Translations under genes and position numbers: made by a program
In this document: in pieces, positions 16,180 to 26,000 of the stretch
How positions within the stretch are numbered: position 1 is the first letter of the stretch
Layout: every line of letters begins with the position of its first letter
Assembly: GCA_002387735.1 (NCBI GenBank)
Contig: DGKJ01000029.1
Span: 5,251 to 69,250 of the forward strand
Direction: 5' to 3'
Source of the DNA: Bacteriovoracaceae bacterium UBA4573
GTDB taxonomy: Bacteria > Bdellovibrionota > UBA1018 > UBA923
Length of the DNA: 64,000 bases
Notes under the pieces: generated by a model
Seen by the model: only the letters and a program-made list of their open reading frames with translations
Databases searched by the model: none
What the model was told of the DNA's origin: nothing

Positions 16180-17529
16180 ATGTTCAGTCGTAGATTTTTC
16201 CTTGAAACACTTCGTACTCTGCGTCTCGCTGCGCCGATTTCCGGCATGTTCCTGGCCACCATGCTCATGCAAATAGTTGATACCTTTTTCGTTGGTAAAT
16301 TAGGGGCCGATGCGTTGGGGGGACTATCGATAGGGGTGGCTGTTTTTTCTTTTTTCATGGTTACCGCCATGGGTTTATTGTTGGGGCTAGATTATTTAGT
16401 GTCGAAGGCCTACGGCGAGCGTGATCTAAAGGAATGCCGCAATCTTCTGGTGCAAGGGCTTATTCTTGCGACGACTGTTTCGCTGCCCTTGATCGGGCTT
16501 ATGCATTTGGCGCCACTGTTTTTTCGCCCCTTCGGACTATCGGATGTCATTAGCGCAAATGCCACCGCGTTTTTAATTCCACTTTCTTGGAGCCTGCTTC
16601 CCTTTCTACTCACCAATGCTTTTCGAATGTATTTGCAGGGCCAGGGCAACGCGGCGGCGGCTTTCTACGTAGTAGTGTTGGCGAATGTTCTAAACTTTAT
16701 ACTAAATCCGGTACTCATCTTCGGGGCCTTTGGGTGGGCTGGCATGGGTATAGCCGGTTCTGGTGTTGCCACATTTATTGGTCGTTGGTTTTCGCTTTTT
16801 TTAATCGTGGGTCTTACTTACTTTCACACTCGCTTGCCGCTCTCTGCTTTTGCCGTTACCAGAGCCCAGACCATTGCCACTCAGAAAAAATTACTGAAGT
16901 TGGGGCTACCCGCGGCGGGGCAGCTTTTGTTGGAAGTTGGTGTGTTCGTGGCTACGACCTTTTCGATTGGTCTCATTAATGCTCAACACCTCGCGGCCCA
17001 CCAAATAGTTCTTCACATCGCGAGTTTTACGTTCATGATCCCGCTCGGCATTTCGGCCGCAGGGGCCGTGCGCGTCGGGCAGGCCGTTGGACGTCGCCAC
17101 TTTTACCGAGTTGCGACCGTGGGCAATGGAGCGCTGTTTTTAAGTTTTATGATCATGGCCAGCTTTGGCTTAGCCCTCAGTCTCTTCGGCGATTCGGTAT
17201 TACGGATATTTTCCCACGAGGAACCAGTGATTGCGATTGGGAAAAAACTATTGATAGTCGCTGCTCTTTTTCAGATCTCCGACGGATTTCAGGTCACCGC
17301 TGCGGGCGTATTGCGTGGCATTGGCAATACCAAGGCGTCCCTTTGGGCTAACTTCGTAGGGCACTGGTGGTTCGGTTTCCCTCTTGGACTTTACCTGTGT
17401 TTTGGCAGTGCAAAGCTCGAATCGTTTGGCGCCTGGATTGGGCTATCAGTTGGGCTAACCGCAGTGGCTGCGGCCCTCATGGGGGTTTGGTTGGCCAAAT
17501 CGAACGGTCGCGTACTCAAAGGAAAATAA
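16180..17529 (+). CDS. MATE family multidrug/metabolite exporter
   Basis: 449 residues with about twelve membrane helices in two homologous halves, beginning RLAAPISGMFLATMLMQIVDTFFVGKLGADALGG, the typical MATE start. Other family segments are DYLVSKAYGERD, FRMYLQGQGNAAAAFY and AAGVLRGIGNTKASLWANFVGHWWFGFPLG. MATE pumps exchange Na+ or H+ for cationic drugs or metabolites across the inner membrane. The last 139 bp overlap the end of the convergent DUF455 gene on the opposite strand. Confidence 0.92.
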   Translation: MFSRRFFLETLRTLRLAAPISGMFLATMLMQIVDTFFVGKLGADALGGLSIGVAVFSFFMVTAMGLLLGLDYLVSKAYGERDLKECRNLLVQGLILATTVSLPLIGLMHLAPLFFRPFGLSDVISANATAFLIPLSWSLLPFLLTNAFRMYLQGQGNAAAAFYVVVLANVLNFILNPVLIFGAFGWAGMGIAGSGVATFIGRWFSLFLIVGLTYFHTRLPLSAFAVTRAQTIATQKKLLKLGLPAAGQLLLEVGVFVATTFSIGLINAQHLAAHQIVLHIASFTFMIPLGISAAGAVRVGQAVGRRHFYRVATVGNGALFLSFMIMASFGLALSLFGDSVLRIFSHEEPVIAIGKKLLIVAALFQISDGFQVTAAGVLRGIGNTKASLWANFVGHWWFGFPLGLYLCFGSAKLESFGAWIGLSVGLTAVAAALMGVWLAKSNGRVLKGK

Positions 17530-18008
17530 CGGTAGGCCAACTCAATGTGCGATTTTTCTTCTTCAGCAATCTGCCCGAAGATTTCAGCACTTATTGGATC
17601 AAATTGTTGCATGCGTTTAGCAAATCGTAACCCCGCGTCTCGCCCCCGTTCTTCGGCTCCCGCAATGTAGTGGCAAAATGCGCGAGCGCTGGTGCAAGTA
17701 AGAAAGCTTCGCCACAGAAAATCACTCACCGGTCGTTCGCGCAGTGGAATGCCGAGCCCTTCGAGCCGAGCCAGCAACCAATTCATGTGTTTTTCTTCTT
17801 CTTGCGCCAAACGTAGCCAATCCAAGCGTAGTTCCGCGCTGACTTCCTGGGTAAATCGATCGGCCGCCCATCGAAACCCGTGAATGGCCTGCAGTTCCGC
17901 GAACGCTGCGGCACGCAACCGATCGCCTATACCCTCGCGCGTTCCCATGGGGCGCGGAGGATTTACGATGCTTGAATCGACCCAAAATGGGTCCCAATTT
18001 GGTGTCAT
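17391..18008 (-). CDS. DUF455 ferritin-like diiron protein
   Basis: 205 residues from the ATG at 18008; an in-frame TTG at 18038 is an alternative and neither has a clear ribosome site. A four-helix ferritin-like bundle fills about 30-165 with both halves of a diiron site: Glu38 in AAFAELQAIH, ExxH in EEEKH (71/74), Glu119-120 in AEERG and ExxH in EEEKSH (151/154). This is the DUF455 family, related to MiaE and other diiron oxygenases; the substrate is unknown. The C-terminal ~35 residues are Thr/Pro/Ser-rich and non-conserved looking; they are encoded opposite the end of the MATE gene, suggesting the stop codon moved downstream. Confidence 0.82.
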   Translation of the reverse strand: MTPNWDPFWVDSSIVNPPRPMGTREGIGDRLRAAAFAELQAIHGFRWAADRFTQEVSAELRLDWLRLAQEEEKHMNWLLARLEGLGIPLRERPVSDFLWRSFLTCTSARAFCHYIAGAEERGRDAGLRFAKRMQQFDPISAEIFGQIAEEEKSHIELAYRYFPLSTRPFDLANQTPMRAAATAVSPTDSPIQAPNDSSFALPKHR

Positions 18009-18145
18009 GCGGAGAGGGGTATCATATGGCGTACGCAAAATGTTAGGCAGTTTTTTCCTACTCTTTTGGTTTTTGAAGCGACTCCGACCCCTTACCCCTT
18101 TCGTAGCGAGCTCTAGCGACCGATAAAATCACTGGAGGCTCGCTT

Positions 18146-18643
18146 ATGTTCGACTCAATTCGCCTAAAAAGTTTTTTAGTGTTTGCTCTGGTCCACGCAG
18201 GATTCATTACCCTAGGGGTTTCGCTACATAAACTCTCTGGAACCACTCCCGCGAACCCAGCCATGACATGGGCGATTATCGGACTGGCGGTCGCGTACTT
18301 TGGCTTTGTTCTGGGCTCGGCGTTCTTATACTTACCGTTCGTCCCTTGGATCAAACGGTACCACTTTCTTGCGAATTGGCGTGAATGGATTTGGGCCGAG
18401 CTCCCAACTCTTCTGGCCTTGATCCCACTAATTCTTGCGCTCGGTAAAGTGGCGCAAAACGCATGGGCCGAACTAAAACGCCACCATCGGCGCGACGAAC
18501 TAGACCTACAAAAATTTGCAAAAATCGTGTCCCATTTCGCGGACCAAGCAAACGGAGTGTTACAAGAAGAAGAACCTTCTGCTTCGCGAGCCAATAAACC
18601 TCGCAAACCAAAATCGACCGTCCGACACCGCAAGGCGGCCTAA
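18146..18643 (+). CDS. Small membrane protein of unknown function
   Basis: 165 residues; no family recognised. Three hydrophobic helices (about 9-29, 41-66 and 82-102) are followed by a basic, helical cytoplasmic tail ending in a Lys/Arg-rich stretch (KPRKPKSTVRHRK). GGAGG sits ahead of the ATG, which supports this frame over an overlapping antisense frame (18058-18633). It is flanked by the divergent DUF455 gene and the following secreted hydrolase-like gene. Confidence 0.62.
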   Translation: MFDSIRLKSFLVFALVHAGFITLGVSLHKLSGTTPANPAMTWAIIGLAVAYFGFVLGSAFLYLPFVPWIKRYHFLANWREWIWAELPTLLALIPLILALGKVAQNAWAELKRHHRRDELDLQKFAKIVSHFADQANGVLQEEEPSASRANKPRKPKSTVRHRKAA

Positions 18644-18713
18644 CCGGCTTTCTCTGCGCGGCTCGCTCCCCGGTGCCTTGACAGTTCTTTTCGACTCTCC
18701 TACCCCTAAATGA

Positions 18714-19523
18714 ATGCACGTTCTGCGAATCTTTTTGGTTCTCATATTGGGTATCGCATTCGTTTCCCCCGATTTGCTAAACGCTGGTGATTGCCACGAC
18801 ACTGCTGAACCCACGGTTGTGCTCTGCAAATTGACCGTACCCAGTCACGCGCAGCCCACCTGGATTTACTTGCGCAACGACGCCCTTGTTGAAAACAACT
18901 CCCGCGAATTGGCTCCGATACTACACTTTCACGGAATTCACACCAGTGAGCAGAGTCTTGCAGGATTTGAATTTGAGCGGCACCTAGCGGCGCTTTCTGT
19001 TGACACTGTACTACTGGTACCCCGAAGCCGAGGGGCTAATAAAGATTTTCGAAAACTTGTGTCCACAAAGAGCCGGTTCAATCGCTATTTTAAGCAAATC
19101 GAAAAAGCCCTTGCTGCACGGTTTGGATCTTCAATCTCTTTAAAAAGAACGTTCAAGCTCACTGCACACAGCGGGGGGTACATTCCAGCGGCTACGGTCT
19201 TGACCCACTCTTTTTCTCGTGTCGAGAGCGCCGCACTTTTTGACGCTCTTTACCGAAATAAGGAGTCTTTAGTTTTCGCGCGGTTCGCTAGAGCGAAACC
19301 TTTTTTTTCGATTTACCGAAAAAACACGCGAACGGAACGCTACAATCTTGGGTTACTTAAGCGCCTTCAGAAAAATAGACATCCGTCGCTTCTTCAAGCA
19401 GAGCTAACCCATGTTTTTTCGGGGTGTAGCGCAAGCGCCGTGATCGCTTGGACCGATGACGACCACTACGATCTCGTTCGACTCTGGTACAGTTCTGTGT
19501 TGGAATGGTTCACAACGCTATGA
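18714..19523 (+). CDS. Secreted alpha/beta-hydrolase-like protein
   Basis: 269 residues with a signal peptide (LRIFLVLILGIAFVSPDLLNA). The sequence HFHGIHTSEQ near 71 resembles an oxyanion-hole segment, and LTAHSGGYIPAA (Ser153) a nucleophile turn lacking the usual first Gly. A late TDDDHYDLV offers possible Asp and His partners. I infer an esterase or peptidase-like hydrolase, but no known family is recognised. The stop codon overlaps the start of the amidohydrolase gene (ATGA at 19520), implying co-translation. Confidence 0.62.
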   Translation: MHVLRIFLVLILGIAFVSPDLLNAGDCHDTAEPTVVLCKLTVPSHAQPTWIYLRNDALVENNSRELAPILHFHGIHTSEQSLAGFEFERHLAALSVDTVLLVPRSRGANKDFRKLVSTKSRFNRYFKQIEKALAARFGSSISLKRTFKLTAHSGGYIPAATVLTHSFSRVESAALFDALYRNKESLVFARFARAKPFFSIYRKNTRTERYNLGLLKRLQKNRHPSLLQAELTHVFSGCSASAVIAWTDDDHYDLVRLWYSSVLEWFTTL

Positions 19524-20905
19524 TCAGAAAAACGAAAGCCAGCTCTCATCGAAATAAATTTTGGATCACCGGTGCGGTGTTAGTGACTCAGAACAGCCAA
19601 CGCGATGTTCTGCTCGCAGATATCGTAGTAGACGAACACGGTGTGATCATCGACCTTCCAAAACCCCGCAAAAGTTCGCCACCTCGTGGTTTCAAAAAAA
19701 TTTCAGCTAAAGGGCTCCACGTGCTTCCGGGCTTTGTGCAGACCCACGTGCATCTTTGCCAAACGCTTTTTCGTAACACTGCAGATGATCTCGAACTTCT
19801 CGATTGGTTGCGAAAAAAGATTTGGGTCTACGAGGCTCGCCACAATAAGTTCACGCTACGCACCAGTGCACTTCTTGGAATTCAGGAACTTTTGCGGTCC
19901 GGTACAACTTGTATTTTAGATATGGGCACGGTCCGCTATACGGAAGAAATTTTTAAGGCCGCAGTAGAAACTGGAATTCGCGCCAATATCGGCAAATGTT
20001 TAATGGATCATCCACAAAATAATCCTCCTGAGCTATGCGAATCGACCGAAGCCGCATTGAAAGAAGCCCACGCGCTCTTTACCAAGTGGAACGGGACTCA
20101 CGGCGATCGCATTCGCGCGAGTTATGCCCCAAGATTTGCCATTTCCTGCACCGAAACACTTTTACAAAGCGTGGCGAAGTCTGCACGCGAGCGTGGAGCG
20201 ATTATTCATACCCACGCATCTGAAAACCGAACTGAATGCGATCTAGTAATGCGAATGTCGGGAGGGCGTTCTAACATTGAATATTTAAGTGCAACTGGGA
20301 TTTGTTGTGAACGCGCTGTTATTGCCCACGGTGTGTGGCTTAGCCCTGAGGAAATGCGAATCTTGAGTGAAAAGAAAGCGTCAATCACCCACTGTCCTAG
20401 TTCTAATCTTAAACTGGCAAGCGGTGTCGCGCCCGTGCCCGAACTGCTAGAGGGCGGCGTGAACGTAGCGCTCGGCGCTGACGGGGCACCGTGTAACAAC
20501 ACCCTCGACATGTTTCACGAAATGCGGCTTGCTGCTACGTTACACAAGCCACGGCGTGGCCCCACAACGTTGCCGGCGCCTGAAATTCTAGATCTCGCAA
20601 CTCGCAACGGTGCCAAGGCGCTTCACTGGTTTGATCAGATTGGGTCTATAGAAATCGGAAAAAAGGCCGACTTCGTGGCTTTAGATTTAAACGACATCGC
20701 CACTTTGCCGACGCATCCGACTTCATTAAAGGCCGTGGCGTCAGCCATCGTCTATGCTGGGACGGCTAGCAACGTTGCTTGGACTATGGTCGACGGGCAA
20801 ATGTGTTATCGGCGGTCGCTAAGCGACCAGAGCACATCGGCGCGTTTATTAAAGGACCTTCAAAAAGCTCGAAACGCGATTCTGCGCCCTGTATCCCCGT
20901 TATAA
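19520..20905 (+). CDS. TRZ/ATZ-type amidohydrolase, probable MTA/SAH or related nucleoside deaminase
   Basis: 461 residues from the ATG at 19520 that overlaps the previous stop; an in-frame ATG at 19505 is less likely. Metal-binding features of the family are all present: GFVQTHVHL (HxH), IHTHASE, AHGVW and LGADGAP, with the substrate-side Glu in HASE. A typical closing segment is GAKALHWFDQIGSIEIGKKADFVALD. Members deaminate 5'-methylthioadenosine, S-adenosylhomocysteine, 5'-deoxyadenosine or guanine; which one is used here cannot be told from sequence. Cytoplasmic. Its partner in the operon is a secreted protein, so a shared pathway is uncertain. Confidence 0.82.
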   Translation: MIRKTKASSHRNKFWITGAVLVTQNSQRDVLLADIVVDEHGVIIDLPKPRKSSPPRGFKKISAKGLHVLPGFVQTHVHLCQTLFRNTADDLELLDWLRKKIWVYEARHNKFTLRTSALLGIQELLRSGTTCILDMGTVRYTEEIFKAAVETGIRANIGKCLMDHPQNNPPELCESTEAALKEAHALFTKWNGTHGDRIRASYAPRFAISCTETLLQSVAKSARERGAIIHTHASENRTECDLVMRMSGGRSNIEYLSATGICCERAVIAHGVWLSPEEMRILSEKKASITHCPSSNLKLASGVAPVPELLEGGVNVALGADGAPCNNTLDMFHEMRLAATLHKPRRGPTTLPAPEILDLATRNGAKALHWFDQIGSIEIGKKADFVALDLNDIATLPTHPTSLKAVASAIVYAGTASNVAWTMVDGQMCYRRSLSDQSTSARLLKDLQKARNAILRPVSPL

Positions 20906-20964
20906 ATAGAATCTTTTCTTTTAGGGAGCTGTTCCGCATGTTCACACTCACGGTGGTAGCCGTT

Positions 20965-21936
20965 TCATTTTTTAAATACCATTTTTACTGCAGAGGTCGG
21001 GGACTTTATTTTCTTCAAAACCCGATTCACTCTATTGAAAGCTGCTAGAACCTGTCTACGTAACCGGCTTGGCTCTTCTTTTATTCCAGTCGCAAAGGCC
21101 GGGCTTAATTTACCCAATACGGTTTGGGTGGCGGGATATTTTTTTGAAATATTATTTAATGTTTGCAGCCAAATCCAACTATCGTCTGCATATTTGCTCT
21201 CAATTAAGTTGAGTCCATTTTGTTCGCCAAGCTTTTGCAAAGAATCCGGAGTGAGTAAGTACAAATGTCTGGGAGCGTGATACCCTCCCCACACTCCAGA
21301 TTTAGTTAGTTGGAAGTGAATTCCCGTTGGAGAAGGCGCCTCTAACACGAGTACTCCTCCTTTTTTTAAATGCTTTTCCGCGAGCTCAAATAGGGCCTCG
21401 GGGGCTTCCATATGCTCAACTACATGATTGGCGAATATTATATCAAATTGCCCTGGAGAAGCTGTCCTCGGATCAAACGTTTGAGTCGAATGTTTTACCG
21501 GCGCTAATTCGTCAAATAAAAATAGATTTTTCTCCTGAAATCCGACTTGAGTAAGGATTTCTAGGAACAAACCATCGCCGCCACCTACATCCAGGATCCT
21601 AGCCTTAGCCTTGGTGGTCCCTATTTTTTCCAAAAACTCCTCAGTGAGATCTTTAGCGACTGCATCGCGCCATTCGGCGAAATACCTTTTACCTTCGACC
21701 GAATTTTTATATGCGTCATAGTTTTTAAGAAGATGATACGAGTAATAGTTTTCTGGATAGGCATTGCCAAGCTCGCCTCTTGATATGGGTGAGGTAAGCA
21801 TCACGCTTCCGCAACCTTCGCAGGCACTATATTCAAACGATCGATCACTAGACTGGTACTCGTAGTCTTTTGCCACTGCTAACTGAACATTCGGTTCCTT
21901 CTTACAGGTTGGACATTGGATTGAATTTAATTTCAT
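20965..21936 (-). CDS. Class I SAM methyltransferase with N-terminal zinc-binding segment
   Basis: 323 residues from the ATG at 21936. Residues 8-42 carry two cysteine pairs (C8xxC11, C39xxC42) and residues 112-230 a Rossmann methyltransferase of the Methyltransf_23 type: motif I RILDVGGGDGLFLEIL, then FDIIFANHVVEHMEAP and GGVLVLEAPSP. A typical VWGGYHAPRHLYLLTP segment follows, as in sugar or lipid-associated methyltransferases. An in-frame extension to 22134 exists but adds a region that looks non-coding. The gene stands alone, is visibly richer in A+T than its neighbours, and may be a horizontal acquisition. Confidence 0.8.
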   Translation of the reverse strand: MKLNSIQCPTCKKEPNVQLAVAKDYEYQSSDRSFEYSACEGCGSVMLTSPISRGELGNAYPENYYSYHLLKNYDAYKNSVEGKRYFAEWRDAVAKDLTEEFLEKIGTTKAKARILDVGGGDGLFLEILTQVGFQEKNLFLFDELAPVKHSTQTFDPRTASPGQFDIIFANHVVEHMEAPEALFELAEKHLKKGGVLVLEAPSPTGIHFQLTKSGVWGGYHAPRHLYLLTPDSLQKLGEQNGLNLIESKYADDSWIWLQTLNNISKKYPATQTVLGKLSPAFATGIKEEPSRLRRQVLAAFNRVNRVLKKIKSPTSAVKMVFKK

Positions 21937-22300
21937 ATCATCTAGTACGGCCGAACATTTGGTAACTTGTTTAGATTCGGTTGCGCGCAATAGCGACGGC
22001 AACAAACCAACCGCAGTACACGCAAACATTATCTGCAAAAATACCTGTATATTCCTTTCCATAGCATTGGGTCGAATTTCATACAATTTTTGTCGGATAT
22101 AATCAAGCAATTTTAGATACCGACAGTTAATCATTCAATTACGACTAACTTCTGACGAAGAGGGCCATTCAAGGGCTGCTCCGCAGATAAACGCGATCGA
22201 CCAACCCACTTGAACTCTGAATCCCGTAACCGAGAACATTCTGCCCCTTATTCATGCGGCGTTCTTGCTCGAAACGAATTCGTCTTTTACAATTTGCGGT
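21937..22300. other. Intergenic stretch between divergent genes, no gene seen
   Basis: This A+T-richer 364-bp stretch separates the methyltransferase start from the start of a small membrane protein. It must hold promoters for both directions, but I could not fix convincing -35/-10 pairs. The methyltransferase frame stays open leftwards-to-rightwards to 22134, with a hydrophobic run in the predicted residues, so an N-terminal membrane anchor cannot be fully ruled out. No RNA gene or repeat was recognised. Confidence 0.4.
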
Positions 22301-22573
22301 ATGAACACATGTGGATACGGACCTCAATGTTGGGTTAGTTGCATTCTCATCTGCCTTGGCTGGTTGCTTGCTAGCTCTGGCTTGCTCTACTTCACTTGGA
22401 ACAAGGTGATCGCCGAGGTCACCAAAATGAAACAAGTGAAATATTGGCAAGCACTCTTGTTTCTAGCCACAGTTTGCGCTCTTTGTGCACCTCGCGCCTA
22501 TATGAAAAAAGGCCACTGCTTCGGAAAAAAAGGCGAATGTCACTACGAGCGAAGCGGAAAAAATTCGGACTAA
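22301..22573 (+). CDS. Small cysteine-rich membrane protein
   Basis: 90 residues from the ATG at 22301 (a TTG 36 bases upstream is an unlikely alternative). Eight cysteines: 4, 10, 14 and 18 before or in the first helix, 59 and 62 in the second, 73 and 80 in the hydrophilic tail (GHCFGKKGEC). Two hydrophobic helices lie at about 14-31 and 49-64. No family recognised. Ten bases after its stop the HAMP-like gene begins, so the two are probably one operon. The number of cysteines suggests disulfides or metal or redox chemistry at the membrane. Confidence 0.55.
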   Translation: MNTCGYGPQCWVSCILICLGWLLASSGLLYFTWNKVIAEVTKMKQVKYWQALLFLATVCALCAPRAYMKKGHCFGKKGECHYERSGKNSD

Positions 22574-22582
22574 CCGCAGTTT

Positions 22583-23020
22583 ATGAAAAGTCGCTTAAGA
22601 ATCCTGATTTATCCCCGTTTTCAGTTGTTACTACTGGGAATTAACTTTCTAGTATTCGCAATCGTTAGCGGCGTCATGTTTTGGCAACACCAACGCACTC
22701 AGGGCGCTATTCGGCAGCTTGGACTAGACGCGAATCTTTCTCCCTCGCACGGGTTCTTTCAATTAGTCGAACTGCAGTCACAGCAATATCTAGCAAGTCT
22801 TACGGCCGTTATGCTTTTTGGCTTCATTTTTTCGGCTTTGGTGATGCTCGTGGTCTCAAATCGTCTCGCGGGACCAATCGTGCGTTTGCGTCGCTACTTC
22901 GGCGACATTGCGATCAAAACCGACAACGTACCACCTTTGTCTTTTCGAAAAGGCGACTTCTTTGGCGACCTACCCGAAGTCGTTAATCGGGCCGTGCAGG
23001 CGCTGCAGACCAAAAAATAA
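22583..23020 (+). CDS. HAMP-like two-helix membrane protein lacking an output domain
   Basis: 145 residues: helix at about 12-34, a short extracytoplasmic loop of ~35 residues, helix at 70-92, then a HAMP-like segment (NRLAGPIVRLRRYFGDIA ... LPEVVNRAVQAL). The Pro in AGPIVRL and the two amphipathic helices are typical of HAMP. There is no kinase, cyclase or methyl-accepting domain, so it would signal only by contact with other proteins. It follows the cysteine-rich protein gene by 9 bp and converges on the big lipoprotein gene with 6 bp between stops. Confidence 0.68.
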   Translation: MKSRLRILIYPRFQLLLLGINFLVFAIVSGVMFWQHQRTQGAIRQLGLDANLSPSHGFFQLVELQSQQYLASLTAVMLFGFIFSALVMLVVSNRLAGPIVRLRRYFGDIAIKTDNVPPLSFRKGDFFGDLPEVVNRAVQALQTKK

Positions 23021-23026
23021 AGCCAC

Positions 23027-26000
23027 TTATTGCGGCTGGCATGGACTAACTTGCACCGGAAACCCAGTGCCTGGATATTTTCCTGTAGTGTTATGTATGC
23101 ACACTTCGTCTATCACTCCATCGAAATAGGCACTGCTCGAAGCGTCCCGCCCTAAATACAGCGGCAGATCCGGGTTATTAATCGTGGCTCTATGACCACT
23201 GTCGTTAATAAAGCTACCGTTTGCGACTCTAGAACCATTTAAAAAACCCCGCACTTGCGCGGCGTTCGAGTGGTCGGTATCAAGTCGGTAGACGATATGA
23301 TAAAAAGTGTTTGTGCTAATTGTTACTGGTGCGGTCACTATTTCATCGTAAGTATTTCCACCGTCGACACTCGCCCGGAAAACCAGGACGATCTTGTTGT
23401 CGCCCGTGCGCCGACGCAGGTAGATCTGCCAACCATAACTGCCCGCCGTGCTGCCGCCCTTTGAAGCAAGAGCCATTTGTCTGCCCTTTGCTGGCAATTT
23501 ACGTACCGACACATACATCTCGAATATCATTCTCTCTCGCAACGAATCGTAACGCGCTTCGTTCGGTATCGAAAGGTAGTGCCGAAATCCCGGCGTAAGC
23601 GAGCGTCCTTCAGCGAACCTTCCCGTTGCGTTGCCAGTGCCGAAGCTCTGAATTGTAATCCCAGAGCCGATCTGAGCGTAATAACTGCTGTCGGCAAACG
23701 AGCCGGTGGCGTTGTCAAAGTGATAAAGTGCGATTGTTTCGAATGTGTCGGTTATGTTCCAACTAAACCCTTGGGGCAGACTCGGATTACCGACCGCATC
23801 TAAAGCTCTGATCTCTAAAGTATGTGCCCCGACGCCCAACCCTTGAACTACATGGGGCGAGGTGCAGGTGGCGTAGTCCCCTCCATCGAGTCGACACTCG
23901 AAGTGGTGTACGTCGCCGCTTCCCGATCCCCAGAAATAGGCCGTTGCTTCGCGCGAAGGAGTTGATCCAGTCGGTCCCGCGCCGAGAAAAAAGGTAGGTG
24001 GTGTCGTGTCACGAATCCAGGTGGCGGGCACGGAACTAGAATTATAACCATTTTCGGGCTTGTGAGCGTAAACACCAATTTCGTAGTTTCCGTCGGCCGC
24101 AAAATGCAGAGGAATTTCAAATATTCCATCGTTGCACGGAATGGCCAATTCCGCAGCTGCGAAACCACCGCTCACTAATCCCAGTGTACGCATTTCGGTC
24201 CCTATTTGGCAGGTTCCTCTTACGTTCATGGTGTCGGACTGCGTGAGAAACCAAGCCTGAGGCGGCCACTGAATCATTGGCGCACTCGGGCCGGCAGTGT
24301 CTCGAACCCAGCGAAACGTAACCTCGTTGGACGGGTTGCCCACGTCGTCGGTAGCCGAAAAAGTATAACTGTAGGTACCGTCGTTGGACTGATGCAAATA
24401 GACTTCGAAGGTGCCCGAAGAACAAGTAATGAGCATCTCCCCCACGCTTGGCTCAAAGCCCCGTACGACTCTGGCATCGCCGCAGGTACCTTCCACCGTG
24501 ATGGCGGTTGGGGAATAAAAGGGTTGAGCCATGGGCGAAACGATTGCGACAGTCGGCGGAGTCGTATCGAGTACCCAGTCAAAACGCGTAGGACTCGACT
24601 CTACAAGAGTGTAGGCCTGCATTTGCTTGAAATACACCGAGTGAGCCCCTTCAGCGCTTTCATGAAGTTCAAAATAAGCGCTCCCGCTTGAATCACATAT
24701 TTTTTGAATTGGAGTCTCAACAGAGAGCCCTTCGACTTGGACCGTGTTGCCGGGCGAACAAAAAACTCTGACCGTAAAATCTACCGCTCGCGTCGCAAAC
24801 GGCTGTTCATTCGGGGCTGCAATCGTTACAGGACTAGGAACGCTCGGATCGGTGTAAAACCGGAATTCTCGCTGCACCGAAGGGTTTCCAGCGCGGTCCA
24901 CCTGGGTAAAATAGAACGTTCGGAATTGACTCATTTGGCCCACAGCTTCGTAAGTAGCTTGGCCATCGGCTCCGCAGGCCAAGTTCGTCACAACGAGGTT
25001 CGGGTCATCGATCGCAACATCGATTCGCGCCAGCGGTTCACAGCCCAGCAGCAGATCGTGCGTCTGTTCAACCGATGCCAACTCACTCGGACTAAAGGCC
25101 ACTGCATTCGGCGCAATTGGGTCGAAAGCTATTGTGGTCTCAACATCGGCCGACGGAGCTCCGCCTGGTCCGAATTGGCGAGCCCGCGCTAGTACTACGC
25201 GTTCGCTGGTCACCGAAGGCGGTATGTCCAACGTGGCGTATCCTACGCCGTTTGTTTGGCATAAAAACGGAATTTTTCCGAACTCGGTTTCTACTTCTCC
25301 CGAAGCATTTGGCTGACAGCTCAGTTCGAACTCTACGTTGCGTAAACGAGTGTTCAACGGATTTACATTCGGGCGTACAATCGTCGGTGATACCGGCACC
25401 GACGAATCGCGCCGCCACACTAGTTGCGAAGAAGCGCTGGGGTTTCCGGCCCAATCGGTCTGGGAAAAAGCAAAAGTGTACGACCCATCGCTTTCACCTA
25501 GCACTCGAAACGTGAACGATTCGTTTTGACACAATACCGATTCTCGACGCCCGTCGGTGTGTTCTAGAAAAACAGTTGCCCCGGGTTCGCACGAACCGAG
25601 AATTGTTAATTCATTTTGATACGAAACATGGGTTGGCGATGCGGGGCTTGTCACTCTAGGCGGCGCCGGGGCCCTGCGATCCAAGGTCCAGTTAAAAATA
25701 ACGGCTTGAGAGCTTACTCCCGAACGATCGTCGTGAAAAAACGAAAATAAGTAAGTACCATCGTCACTTTTGGTAGCTGGATAGCTAAACTCACCGGAAC
25801 CCGTACAGGTTAGCTCTTGAGCCTCTGCGCCCCCGTCGCTCACAAGCAAAGCATATCGCGCGTCGCACTCGCCCGTAATCACTACATGATCGCTATTCGA
25901 CTGAAGAGGGTTCAACACGGGCGACACTATTCGCGGAGAAGGAATGATCGGAATGGGAGCCGGCGTAATTATCGGTGCCGAACCAGTGGTAGAACTACTA

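Noticed and set aside
18058..18633. Long open frame on the minus strand opposite the 18146-18643 membrane protein
   Set aside because: The plus-strand frame has GGAGG before its ATG and clear membrane helices; the minus frame has low-complexity residues and no such support.
21937..22134. In-frame N-terminal extension of the methyltransferase with a hydrophobic run
   Set aside because: Methyltransferases of this type begin just before the first CxxC; extension looks non-coding, kept only as a possibility.
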